A stretch of 64,000 nucleotides of DNA from NCBI GenBank assembly GCA_022497155.1, contig MU385713.1:496001-560000 (forward strand), written 5' to 3'. The translations under genes and the position numbers were made by a program. Below the pieces are notes generated by a model. It worked only from the letters and a program-made list of their open reading frames with translations, was not told where the DNA came from and made no database searches. This DNA comes from Whalleya microplaca (Eukaryota > Ascomycota > Sordariomycetes > Xylariales > Xylariaceae). This document shows positions 36,528 through 46,460 of the stretch, in pieces (the first letter of the stretch is position 1; each line of letters opens with the position of its first letter).

Positions 36528-37041
36528 GCATGTGGTACACGGTGATAGTACTAAGGCTGTAATAGGGGCATCTACCTGGGGACCTGGGATAAGAGTGACT
36601 ATATCTGCTTGATAGTTGATTAAATATGCACACTTCAAAAATCTTGAATATTGAATTGAAATTCATTTTTGTTATTTTGAATAATCATCATCTTTTCAAG
36701 GAAGTATCAACTAAGTAGACCCTTACACACACCTGATATGTTATAAGCTAACTATGTGTGTAATGATTTCGGGAGGTTCTCTTGGTGAGAGCTCCCTGCG
36801 ACGCCGTTAGCTGACCTTGTACTTTGTTATTATACAATAATACGCACTCCACCTCCTCGCTTAAGCAGTCACAATAACTATGCAAAGGCTATTAACATAT
36901 CATAACGTACTCATAAAATCTATATAAAAAGGGATAAGTCTATAGGGAAGATAATTTACGCCTATTTAGATGCGCACCCGCGACGTCGGCACCCCGTGAG
37001 ACTCCATCAAACACTCTCAGCTCGAGTCAAGCCAAGCAGAA
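36528..37041. other. Convergent intergenic region
   Basis: About 510 bp between the stops of the MetE-like gene and the O-methyltransferase gene, which converge. AT-rich with no recognisable gene; probably 3' regions of both. Confidence 0.55.
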
Positions 37042-38516
37042 TTAATCGCCCTCCCAAATGACCTCAAGAATAGCAAGGGCAGCTCCCTGAACTGAGAAAG
37101 AGCGAACAGTCCCGAACCGGGAGTCGGCCGCGGTGAAAATGTCCTGCCATTCGGCCATAGTACGCAGTCGTGAATTGTTCGTCGTCAACATCAGCAGGTC
37201 AATGAAACTACATAGTAAAATTGTTCAGCACTTGAGTCTTGGATGCAATATTGGACACAAGATTTCTAACGTACCGGATGGTCCGCTCGAGCGTCAGCGG
37301 CAAGGAGCCAGGTGGCGAACTCAGGCTCTCGTTTACGAGAATTCGAGCCCCCTTGCGCAGCGCAGGGACCTGTGCCCGTAGAATCCGAACAACATAGTGG
37401 TCCGGCCAGTCATGGAATACCCAGCGGAACAGGTAGACATCCGCCCCCGCGACAGGCTGCGTTAAGAAGAAATCGTATGCCTGGTATAGAACGCGATTGG
37501 CCGGCGATGCCTGTTCCGCTGCTGCCACAACGTCTGGCAGGTCCTCGACCACCATGTTCAGCCGCGGATGCGCCTTGCTGAGTGCTCGGCTGACATGACC
37601 GTCTCCGCCCCCGACATCCACCACCGTGCCTGCGCCGAGCGCGTCCCAATCGTACCCCGTGACGAGGTGCGATTCCGAGTATCCCGGCACGCCCGCCGAG
37701 TAGAAGCGCATCGCCTTGCTGAACTGGTCGGCCTGGGAGGGCTGCGTGCGCAGGAAGTCGAACATAGTCTTGTCGGTGCTATGTGCCAATGCAAATCCCT
37801 GTGGGCATTAGCTTCTGCACCTGTGATCGGCTTTCTAGGCGCCGCGTACCGTGTGGTTGGGCTCGCCATCTTTGAAGCTATCCAGCGCATCTGCAGTCTG
37901 CTCACGAATCATTAGATGGTCAACGCTCACGCTGTTCGGCGAGGCCACGGGAGGAACACGTACTCTGGCAAATGAGCCGTAGAATTCGTCGAACGACTGA
38001 CCCAGCCCAGCGCGCACGATGTCGTCGGAAGCGAGCTTTTTTGATCCCACAGAATGCGCTACGAACCCCTCCTGCGGCTCCGTGAAGAGGCGATGGAAGG
38101 ACATCGCGAAGCGCATAATGCGTTTTAGGTCATTGGCGCGTAAGTCTGTGGCCTCGGCTAGCTCCGTGAATGAGATCATGCCTTCCATGGGAACCTTGCG
38201 GGCAATATCATGGCGTGAGATGATTTGTAGGCTGGTGCCATTGTACTACCCGCGTGTTAACTCACTTCTCAGGCCTGTTTTCTATGCACACCTTGGGTAG
38301 CATGCAGGCTATAGACCCCTGCAGCAGGTCCAGTAGCTCTTGAAGAGCATCAATCGCAGTGATGCGTGCGCGTTCTGCCTGTGGTGAGAGGTTCAACGTT
38401 ATGGGCCCATCGGCGTCGAACGAGGGATACGGTAGACTATTTTGGTGTAGGTAGTTGCTTATAGTGCTGGTATTAGCACTGATAGTAGCCGCCAACTGAT
38501 CGATACGTGGAGCCAT
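37042..38516 (-). CDS. SAM-dependent O-methyltransferase (COMT type)
   Basis: Exons 38292-38516, 37850-38245, 37275-37798 and 37042-37207 (introns 46, 51 and 67 nt) join in phase to 436 residues. A winged-helix dimerisation region precedes a class I methyltransferase domain. Visible motifs are the SAM-binding V-V-D-V-G-G-G-D-G-H (266-275), V-V-E-D-L-P (290-295), and L-F-R-W-V-F-H-D-W-P-D with the expected catalytic His336. The length fits fungal secondary-metabolite O-methyltransferases. In this cluster it could methylate a hydroxyl on the modified peptide, for example a tyrosine-derived phenol. This is inference, since other dikaritin clusters use differing methyltransferases. It shares strand with the first UstYa gene 427 bp upstream. 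Confidence 0.88.
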
Positions 38517-38943
38517 AGCGAACAGAAGTTTATTGATAGGTCAGCTATAGGGGGGAGCCACACGCTGGTATACTAGTACATGAGTGACAACAACTACTCA
38601 AAGTCACCAGCCTATAGCTGGCTAACTGAAAGAGAGTCCCCATGGCTAAGGAGTGAATAGATCAATGTGAATAATAGTGCTTCGTATTGCTGCAGCAGGC
38701 TGCTGTGTGTGCAAAGGTCTAAAAGTCCTCTACCTGAAAAGGCTGAAACTACGACGACGCAATGTGACTAGGAATAGTTACTCAAGGACCACCTAAGCTA
38801 CCTATCATGCAGTTCTACTACAATGACTTGATCATAAAGAAGGGGAAGGTGACACTTGGAGCAACTAACAATGTATTATTCACGAATGGGTGGATGGACA
38901 AATCCACTTTTTAATGCATTCCATACACTAAATTTGGACTGTA
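38517..38943. promoter_or_regulatory. Promoter region of the O-methyltransferase gene
   Basis: A 427 bp stretch between the UstYa 1 stop and the methyltransferase start, both minus strand. No specific motif was identified with confidence. Confidence 0.4.
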
Positions 38944-39789
38944 TCACGTTGTGGAATCGAAAATAAACCCCGACCCGTTGGTCGCCCGCCACTGCGTTGC
39001 CCACGCCTTGATCTCGCTGAAGTCACGGCACTGCCGCCCGAACATGACGTCGGGGTAGTGACCTGCATAGAAGGGCTCGATACCAACGTCGGCGGTACAG
39101 ACCAAGCTCTGCTGCAGGTAGTCTAGGCAATGGCCAATATGATCAGGCTCGCGGACGCCCGCTCTATTGAACTCCTGCCCAATTGAGGCGGAATATGCGG
39201 CGTAATATGCACGTCGAACGGTGTACTATTTCCCGGGCAGTTAGTAGACTTAGCCTTCACCAATTTGGGTCGGATCTCGCGGAAGCACTTCCCAGACAAT
39301 GCAATTGATGAAAGACACCGATGACCGAGAACTCAGGGGCTAAGGTGGGATGTTTGACGTAGCCGAGGCCATCTACCGAAGACTCAGCCCATGATATGTT
39401 GGTCAGCAGCATGTTTCTGCTCACCTGGAATCAGCTTGTCCCACGCAGGTTCGTGACTCCCATTGGCTGGAGGTGCGGTTTGCATTTCGGGCATGGTCAA
39501 CACCTGCTGCCGCGAGAAGCCAGTGAGGGGCACTGCGTAATATAATGTTACCCATCTGGAGGCACGTCTGGAATGGAATGGAAAAGTACGTACGAGATGG
39601 AATAATGTCCGGAAGTGTGGACGGTTGTGCGTCAGCTGCTCCAAGCATCCAACCGGCACCAAAGCTGAGAACACAGAGCAGCGACGTAACGGCTGTCACG
39701 AGCCAAATCTTCATCGGCTGTGTCGGGTCCTTGTCTGTGCCACTCTCGAGCTTGGAGTACCGCGGGCTTCCGTGGCATTGAGCGAACAT
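38944..39789 (-). CDS. UstYa-family (DUF3328) peptide-modifying oxidase 1, with a damaged splice donor
   Basis: Exons 39594-39789, 39425-39532, 39293-39372 and 38944-39225 would give 221 residues. One transmembrane helix lies at residues 32-52 (I-W-L-V-T-A-V-T-S-L-L-C-V-L). Both copper/metal-type family motifs are present: H-Q-L-H-C-L (123-128) and H-I-G-H-C-L-D-Y-L (157-165), each an H-x-x-H-C. The third intron (39226-39292) has a good branch site (CTAAC) and a TAG acceptor, and its removal joins H-C-L to Y-T-V-R-R-A-Y-Y in the family manner, but its donor reads GGAAGT instead of GTAAGT. No GT donor nearby keeps the second motif in frame. The gene may be inactive, use a rare GG donor, or contain a sequence error. 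UstYa proteins oxidatively cyclise dikaritin core peptides in the secretory path. Confidence 0.82.
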
Positions 39790-40518
39790 AGTAGGTTTTG
39801 AGATAGACAAAACAATATTAGAGCGGACAAATGACGGAAAAATAAACTAGGACATGAAGGGTACGAGTAAAATTACATGTAGATTGAGAGTAAACAAGAG
39901 GACAAGGAAGCAAGGCAACGGAGTACAGATACAGCTTATACCAGAGCGGCGGGAGCAATGACAGGGAGTATATTTACCAACCCCTTGGGCGTTTAAAGAA
40001 CATCCGATAGCATCACATCGGTGTGTGTGGTTCAGATCATATCTGACTCATGTGCTATGTGTGCCGCACCCACAGTTACAATACTGATCCTTACGCGTCA
40101 TCTCTGTGTAACGGTGCCACGATCAGAATCGAGACCTAGCAGCAATTTGGACCATGTCTAGGTGTCGCCAACTACATAGTTACATACAGGTTTAAGCATC
40201 GTATCAAACAAACCAAGTAAGCAGGCTGATATAGTATCATTCCATGAGCTATGGAACTGGTTTTTTTTTGTTGTATTATTGTTGTTGTTGAAGGTTGGGG
40301 GGTTTCCTTGTCTCTTCTTTTCTTTCATAATGTGATACTTTAGTTTAAGTCGTATAATCAATGTAAAGGCACAGAAGAACGAAGGCGTTTCTTACCGTAT
40401 CCCCTTGAGCGCTATAAATGAACGCCCCCCTATGACGCCCAAGAGGGTAATAGCTATGTATTATATGTTGAAGCTCAACTTGTCATTAACATTGGTCGGA
40501 TGGTTGTAGTATTAGGTA

Positions 40519-40593
40519 TCACCTTGAATATTTGGATACCATTTAGCAAGGACCCCTCCTGCAGGGAGCTGACAAGTGGGGTTACTAGCTACT
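40519..40593 (+). repeat. Degenerate direct repeat, copy 1
   Basis: Similar in block order to 41301-41378. The pair brackets about 700 bp without a gene and may be remnants of solo LTRs or a small transposon. Confidence 0.55.
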
Positions 40594-41300
40594 ATTAACA
40601 GGTCGTCACACAACTTCTGTGCCTCAGCCCTACATAACCTTGGCGTCCTTATGAACGCATATCACACATATATTAGATGAAGCCAAGGCGTGCGGTACAA
40701 CAGCCTTGGTTCATCCTCCACCAACCCCGACGTTCCATCGCCCGGGCCCCGCTCCACAGCTGTGCTTCCATACATGAGTACCCTACAGTAGTTTGGCGTA
40801 TTGCCGGCAGATGCTGACAACCTCTCTTGAGCAGTTTTTGATTGGATATATGCGAGACTGGTCGAAAGATATGCCCATTTTTGTCTCAGTATAGATACAA
40901 TCATTTAATCGGTGGAACTCGAATGCACCTCACGAAAACAGGAGAGCTATCATAACTAACAAGCCAAGCTTTATGCCCTGTTTAATACCTGGGCCTTGAT
41001 CGAAACCCTTGAGCACATCCTGCGAGCCGAATGGCACTCTATCTGTCTATTTAGCCCCTGCTGCCCTACTATGCGTGAGTGCGGGTGTACCCGCTCTTAC
41101 GGCCCGGCCCGCCTGTGGAGTACCCCACGAAGGAAAGTGGGTGCCACACGAGGCCATGATTTCACTATCAACGGGCATCGGAGGATTGGATGTCACCCTA
41201 TCCGCAGTGATGAGAAGATGGAGTACCACAACATGCCTAGTTGCAAGATCTACGAGTGCAGCTAGTTGTGATCCATAGCCTAGTACAAGATATTCAGCTG

Positions 41301-41378
41301 TCACCTTGAATTTTGATACCCATTTGGTGCGTGGGGGGTCCTATGCTAGTGAGCTGACTAGTAAGGTTGCTAGCTACT
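41301..41378 (+). repeat. Degenerate direct repeat, copy 2
   Basis: Partner of 40519-40593, differing by substitutions and small indels. Confidence 0.55.
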
Positions 41379-41599
41379 GCACGTAGTGTTCAGTTCGTTA
41401 CATGGAGTCGAAATATGGAGCACGTTATATGCATAGGAGAACCTGTTAGCCCAACAGTCGGGCACATAGTATTTGAAGTTGTACCCTCTGCATGGCCTTC
41501 GAATATCTCGAATATCATCAACCAATCCAGTAACAGGGAAAGGTGCATCTGAGCAGCTTGTGTAACCTGATATCATCCAATCATAACATGTTGATCTCC

Positions 41600-41990
41600 T
41601 CCGAGTCCCACCTATTGGCGGGCGTGTGGCGTTGGTATCGTGTGATGACATAGTCAAGCTCTGGATCGCTGACAAGGACAAGCTGCAGCAGACGCTCAAT
41701 ATCGGAGCTCCTTCACACAATCTATACCTCGATAACAGTAGTACACATAATGTAACTCTTATTGGATCTGTTACTCTTTGGGATATATCAGACTCCTATG
41801 TATCAGTTAGGGATGTCGAGATCCATGCTCGTTCTCATACAAAGGGTCATGAGCTCTTATCAAGCTTTGGCATGGATGTAGGCTATAGCATCAATAGCAA
41901 TGGGGATTGAACTGTATTTAGTAGAAAGCGTGTGTTTCGGTTACTAACCCTACCAGTGGACTGCCGATCTTGAAGTTTAGCTACCTCTTT
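41600..41990 (+). pseudogene. C-terminal remnant of a NACHT/WD40-type NLR gene
   Basis: From about 41605 the plus strand encodes a WD40-blade-like segment (V-A-L-V-S-C-D-D-I-V-K-L-W-I-A-D, then K-L-Q-Q-T-L-N-I-G), followed by S-H-N-L-Y-L-D-N-S-S-T-H and a decayed G-Y-S-I-N-S-N-G-D tail where a TGA stands in place of a likely Trp. This is the order seen at the end of fungal NLR proteins whose WD40 domains are followed by a conserved tail. A frame disruption also seems present near 41755. No upstream NACHT or effector domain is visible, so it is a gene fossil. It has no evident link to the peptide cluster other than position. Confidence 0.5.
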
Positions 41991-42840
41991 CGGTAGCATT
42001 TCTAGCAGGGTTCAAATGACGCATGTCAAGAAAAGCAAGTGTAAGATTATACTATCCATCTGATTAAATTAGCTTCTTAGTATATTACATAGTACTCAAT
42101 TAGCTTGTTCCTTTTATTCTCTTTGAAAGGGAGGGTGCTTGGGCGATAGTTTAATTTATGTAGAGGACGTAGTCAAAATAGTGTTCCTTGGCTCCCAAGC
42201 TGTCAATGTAGTATCTGAACTCCTAGTTCCACGTTTAAACGGCCAAGCACTGTAAACTCCACGATTGCTTCTTTTAACAATACATCTTGCCCAGCGCAAG
42301 AGGAAGCCGTTTCCGTTGTCTACTGTACTTTTACCGTCTTATAAATAAAATTCAACTATACTGTCACAAGTTTGCTAGCAACAACTGTGCTCTGAGCTTC
42401 ATAGTCCAGTACACCTCCTCGAGTCTCAAAGTCTAAGTGTGCCCCAGGCCACGGAACAATTTACCCAAACCAGAGACGGCTGGCGTTGCTACACCGTGAT
42501 TTCGCAACTTAGAGCCAAACTTGTACCTATCTGACATGCATATCGCCATGCGTCTCCGTCAAGCCTTGTCACTGTGTGGTGCACAAAAAGCAGGTCAGAT
42601 GGCACTCTGAGCCATGACTAGTAATAGATCGTCTGAGATTGTGGTATGAGTGTAACGAGTGTTGTTGCATCCAGTAGCGGTAGCATCACTGCCCCGATGT
42701 CACATTATGCCCCTATGTTTCCTACAGCCTCCGACTCCAGCAATGTACTCCGTACTCGCCAGCATACGGACAACTACTACTCCTAAGATTTGAGCTCCCG
42801 CAGACCTCATGGCCAATCCGATAGAGAATTGTACACTCCA
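41991..42840. other. Downstream flank of the precursor gene, no gene seen
   Basis: About 850 bp of ordinary composition with no open frame carrying recognisable motifs; the precursor transcript's 3' region should lie at its right edge. Confidence 0.5.
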
Positions 42841-43013
42841 TCAGTACTCATCGCCCACGGCATTGAAGTCCACTTCCTCGGGGGTTTGGATGTTCCGTTT
42901 ATACTCATCACCTACGGCATCAAAGTCGACCTTGTCGGGGCTTTGAATGCCTCGCTTGTATTCATCGCCCACAGAGCTAAAGTCGACCGCATCTGGGTTC
43001 ATAGTATCTAGAT
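42841..43013 (-). repeat. Three 57 bp coding tandem repeats of the precursor
   Basis: The repeat period is 57 bp (starts of the equivalent blocks near 42849, 42906 and 42963). Codons for the decamer differ at silent positions while residues are conserved, which indicates selection on the peptide. Confidence 0.88.
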
Positions 43014-43116
43014 CTGTTAGCTGAATCAATTATTTTGCTACGTAATCCATACGGCTTGAACTTAGCGGTGCTGCACTGGAAAGGAGACTAAACAAGAGTG
43101 CAGGCATGAAACGCAT
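42841..43116 (-). CDS. Candidate dikaritin RiPP precursor with three Kex2-separated repeats
   Basis: Proposed exons 43053-43116 and 42841-43013 (78 residues). The first exon encodes a hydrophobic secretion-type signal (M-R-F-M-P-A-L-L-F-S-L-L-S-S-A-A). The second encodes three units, 19 residues apart, each with the decamer V-D-F-x-x-V-G-D-E-Y; the first two decamers are followed by Lys-Arg and the third by the stop codon. Linkers are N-P-D-A, G-I-Q-S-P-D-K and N-I-Q-T-P-E-E. Secretion signal, repeats and Kex2 sites are the hallmarks of fungal KexB-processed peptide precursors. The unspliced frame meets TAA at 43030-43032; a 39 nt GTATGG...ACAG intron (43014-43052) removes it and keeps frame, but that is very short. 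The likely core includes the C-terminal Tyr and central Phe as cross-linking sites; the exact core is unknown. Confidence 0.8.
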
Positions 43117-43233
43117 GTTGAAATTTTTTGTTGCCGTTCGGACTGTGTTTAGAAGGATAATTTGCACCAAAAGGTAAGGCGTATGTAGATGTCGTCTGTG
43201 TTGGGGATCTAAAGGGCTTAGAGGTTACCTAGG

Positions 43234-43244
43234 TTTATATATAG
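43234..43244 (-). promoter_or_regulatory. Candidate TATA box of the precursor gene
   Basis: The minus strand reads CTATATATAAA about 120 bp upstream of the precursor start codon. Position and sequence fit a strong TATA promoter, as expected for a highly expressed peptide precursor. Function is inferred. Confidence 0.5.
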
Positions 43245-43659
43245 AGGTTGCGGTCACAAATGATACTTTTTACTCGATATGCTCAAGTAGACTCTTCAAA
43301 TCCTTGGGGGTTACAGTGAGCCAAACTAATCACCCCGAGGGCTGTAGTATATAAAACGCAAAGAGCTATAGCGTATCATTCATTGATGGCCGCTATGTGC
43401 TTGGCGCTGTGTACGCCCGGCGTGGAGTCTACTGCACTAGGCAGTGCATTGAAATGAGAAACAATGTTATAGCCAAAACATGCAAGTCGAGTGGACGACG
43501 TTGTGATACAACGATTTTGATAAGCTGACGCTCTGGGCTTGCGTAGCAGTGTGTACTATCAGCTCCCTACACATTAATTTTATTGCATACAGTGAAGTTT
43601 CCGACTAGTTCATATTCGACCCGTGATTGTAATGATATCGTGGAATTGACATATGAGTT
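43245..43659. other. Region between the precursor gene and the second UstYa gene
   Basis: About 415 bp without a gene: upstream control region of the precursor and the 3' flank of UstYa 2, both transcribed on the minus strand. No clear operator was identified. Confidence 0.45.
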
Positions 43660-44568
43660 CTATAGAATAGTTGCACCGTAGTCGATCGCTTTCACACCGT
43701 CATCGCCATTTTTTCTACAAAACCCAAAGTGGGCCTTGAGCGGTATATCCTCAATGCTATCTCGATAACACGCCGTGTTCTCAGCAGCCCAAGCACGCAG
43801 TTGCTCCCAGTCTTTACATTGATGGAGCTGTCCGTCGCCAGCTGTGTGGTCGCCAAACGAGTACAGCGGTGTGTTGTCTGCATTACACTGCACGTTCTGC
43901 CGCAGAGCATCGAAGCAATGGTCAACGTGCGGTCCCGGGTGATATGTGAACGGCTTTCCATCAATTGCTTCCCAGAACGTCAATCTCATAATGCGCTACT
44001 CGAATTAGCAAGACAATTCATCGTCGTGTACCTGAGAGACATACTATACAGTGAAGCAGGTGGTATGCTTCAAGGAGATACACAGCTTTTGTCTTATCGC
44101 CCGGGTAGTAACCGCTCAGCGGCCAACCCTGTGCCGCCGCCCATTCTCGGTCTACGCTCACAATGCCGTGCGCAGGGTTGATTTCGTTCCAGAGGCTATC
44201 GGCATCGGAGCGGTTTTCTGGACTGTACGCTGTATTCCACCAGAAGCGCTTATAGACGGTGTCGAGTTCGTCAGTGCGGGCTGTTTGTTAGTCAACATTT
44301 GAGTTCTCGAGGCAAATGACATACCTAATTGAGAAGGAGACTGCTCTTGCGGCATCCAGAAAGGCCAGCTAAGCGAGAGGAGGTTCGTCACCACAAGCAG
44401 AATTATCCCGTACATAAACCATCGTCTTCGCAGCCGTGTGTGATCTGTGTACGGATCTTCCGCAGCATAAAGATATTCTGGGAGTTGGGATAATGCCTGA
44501 TACGGAGCCATGGTGGAGATATTCGAAGTAAGAGTTGGCACGTTCGTTGTCATGCTTCTATCAGGCAT
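43660..44568 (-). CDS. UstYa-family (DUF3328) peptide-modifying oxidase 2
   Basis: Exons 44325-44568, 44045-44280 and 43660-43995, with introns of 44 and 49 nt bearing GTATGT donors and CTAAC/CTAAT branch sites, giving 271 residues (252 if Met20 at 44511 is the start). A membrane helix follows R-L-R-R-R (W-F-M-Y-G-I-I-L-L-V-V-T-N-L-L). The family motifs are intact: Y-H-L-L-H-C (154-159) and H-V-D-H-C-F-D-A-L-R (183-192), each H-x-x-H-C, with the W-W-N-T-A-Y and D-x-E-W-A-A-A-Q-G-W segments in between. UstYa proteins carry out oxidative ring closure on ribosomal peptides such as ustiloxin B and asperipin. It lies 540 bp from the precursor and is divergent from the tyrosinase gene, so the two may be co-regulated. 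Confidence 0.93.
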
Positions 44569-44945
44569 CGAGTACGATGGATATTGCTGTCAGATCTACA
44601 AGTGCCTGCACTTCAGCCAGGAAGGGGTGCGTCCAGGGTGTAGGCGCATCGGTTCGCTCCCCTGGCTCGTTGATCACATACTACCTACCCTGCTTGTATC
44701 AAGATACCTAATGCATTATTTGCCGGAATATTGAGCTACCATGCGGCGAAGAGGCACAGCAAGGCATCCTTATTAGGGTACGTACCAATACCTGTCTTCT
44801 TTTTTTCCCCTCCCATAACGTTGGGGGAATCCGTACACTTGGTGCAGAACAGAATTGGGGGGACGGCGACGCTCCTCGCCTATCTCTCCTTGCGAGTACT
44901 CATATCATTATTGTTACCTTCATTGAATGCCTCTGGCTTCACAGA
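44569..44945. promoter_or_regulatory. Divergent promoter between UstYa 2 and tyrosinase
   Basis: A 377 bp region separates two genes transcribed away from each other, suggesting shared control of two core enzymes. No Zn2Cys6 or other regulator gene is visible in the cluster; short GC-rich motifs exist but none could be assigned. Confidence 0.55.
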
Positions 44946-46152
44946 ATGCCGTCGAGCGAATGTGAGTGCGAGGACGATCAGACCATCGCGGAGCCTCTCT
45001 TACAGAAGACAGAGACGGGTGCCCCAGCCACATCGCTGCGCAAGCGGTATGTGGTAGCAGCCATCGCTGCTGTCGTGCTCATAATCGTATTGCTCTTCCT
45101 CTGGGCTCTGCTTGGTAGGATCGAGTATATCAACAGCGACGGAATATGTAGACAACCCGCTGTCCGTCGTGAATGGCGGGCGCTGGGTAGCCTAGAGCGC
45201 CTTGAGTATCTTCGCGCGGTCAAGTGTCTATCGTCGATCCCCTCAACCGTCTGTAATGGGACTCTGCACGACGAATTTGCATACATTCATCGTAAGATCG
45301 GCGACTATTGTACGTATCCCCTTCTTCTCCTTCAACAGCTTTGCTGATCTTCCAAAGCTCATGAAGCAGCCCCATTCCTCCCATGGCATCGATACTTTAT
45401 CCATATCTACGAAGAAACATTGAAGAACCGCTGCCAATATGAGGGAACTCTTCCGTGAGAGGCATCCCCCGACTTCTGGATTCCACTGATGTTGTGTTAG
45501 GTATTGGGATTGGGCGCAAGATTGGGCAAATTTGACCCAAGCACCAGTATGGAATGCTACAGAAGGCTTCGGGGGAAACGGCAACGTGGATCTGCCCACT
45601 ACTGTAGGCCACGGTCACTGTGTTCAAGATGGGCCCTTTGCAGGCTTGCAAGTCCAATACTACAACAAAGACTGGAATCCGCACTGTCTATCGCGAGGCT
45701 TCCTGACAGGAGAACTTCGAGACCATTTCGGAGCACAACGACTGAATAGCAGCGCTATGGCAACCGTGTTGGATGAGCCCGATTATTACGGGTTCCTCTT
45801 GATGCTGGAGGACGGCCCGCATTCAGCCATTCCCATTACCGTGCGCGGGGACTTCTCACGTTTCACGGCACCAAATGGTATGTTTACGACGTCCGTCTGG
45901 GGAATCCTACTTATCATGATAGATCCCATATTCTTCCTACACCACGGACAGATTGATCGGCTCTGGTGGAAATGGCAGAGCGAAGATCTTGAGGTGCGGA
46001 CGCTGGCCTATGACGGCCCATCAAGGCATAATTCGTCCATTGCGGCGCAGCTCACTGATCCGATCGAAATGGTTGGACTAGCACCTAGCATTCCAGTCAG
46101 CTCAGTAATGGCCATTAACAATGGGCTGCTGTGCTACAAGTACCAAGACTGA
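44946..46152 (+). CDS. Membrane-anchored tyrosinase (UstQ-like type-3 copper oxidase)
   Basis: Exons 44946-45309, 45358-45454, 45501-45877 and 45923-46152, with introns of 48, 46 and 45 nt, giving 355 residues. A helix at residues 35-56 anchors the N-terminus. CuA ligands: His115 (F-A-Y-I-H), His123 (S-H-E-A-A) and His132 (F-L-P-W-H-R). CuB: His261 (G-P-H-S-A-I-P) and the pair H286-H287 in D-P-I-F-F-L-H-H. The last intron is in frame with no stop; removing it restores A-P-N-D-P-I-F-F. The usual CuB H-x-x-x-H has Pro instead of the second His (residue 265), which may be a subfamily trait. In ustiloxin-type pathways the tyrosinase oxidises core-peptide tyrosine and acts with UstYa proteins in ring formation. 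Here the precursor's conserved Tyr is the likely substrate. Confidence 0.92.
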
Positions 46153-46460
46153 GAATCACGTTATATAGAAACACATATTTTAAGTACAATATGCCTTGGC
46201 TGATAGTGACACTCGTAGGAACAAAAATAAAAAACCAAGAAACCCTATGTATTCAGGCTGTGTTACACCTCGACGGGCGTGTAATTAAGCCCGAGTACGC
46301 CCAATCGGAGCTTGTCAAACTCATGCTGTTGTGCTCCCCAATATGTGACAGGGGTCCTAATTTAATACTTCCAATAAAAAGCTATCACTACCTTTGACAA
46401 CTTGACTATTTCCGTGAATATCGACTGAATCTCGCTGCACTCATTGTACTCGCGCACGCT
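46153..46460. other. Spacer between tyrosinase and MFS genes
   Basis: A 308 bp region holding the tyrosinase terminator and the MFS promoter. No motif assigned. Confidence 0.45.

Larger units (their letters stand above)
39790..41590. other. Intergenic region with a degenerate repeat pair
   Basis: No intact gene recognised. It includes the UstYa 1 upstream region and two related segments of about 75-78 bp in direct orientation (40519-40593 and 41301-41378) that share TCACCTTGAAT, GATACC, GAGCTGAC and GCTAGCTACT-like blocks, as if the ends of an old element. Short frames around 41000-41300 on both strands are not supported. Confidence 0.45.

Noticed and set aside
40158..40361. Asn/Thr-rich minus-strand frame
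   Set aside because: Arises from a simple TTG/TTTT repeat on the plus strand; no coding evidence.
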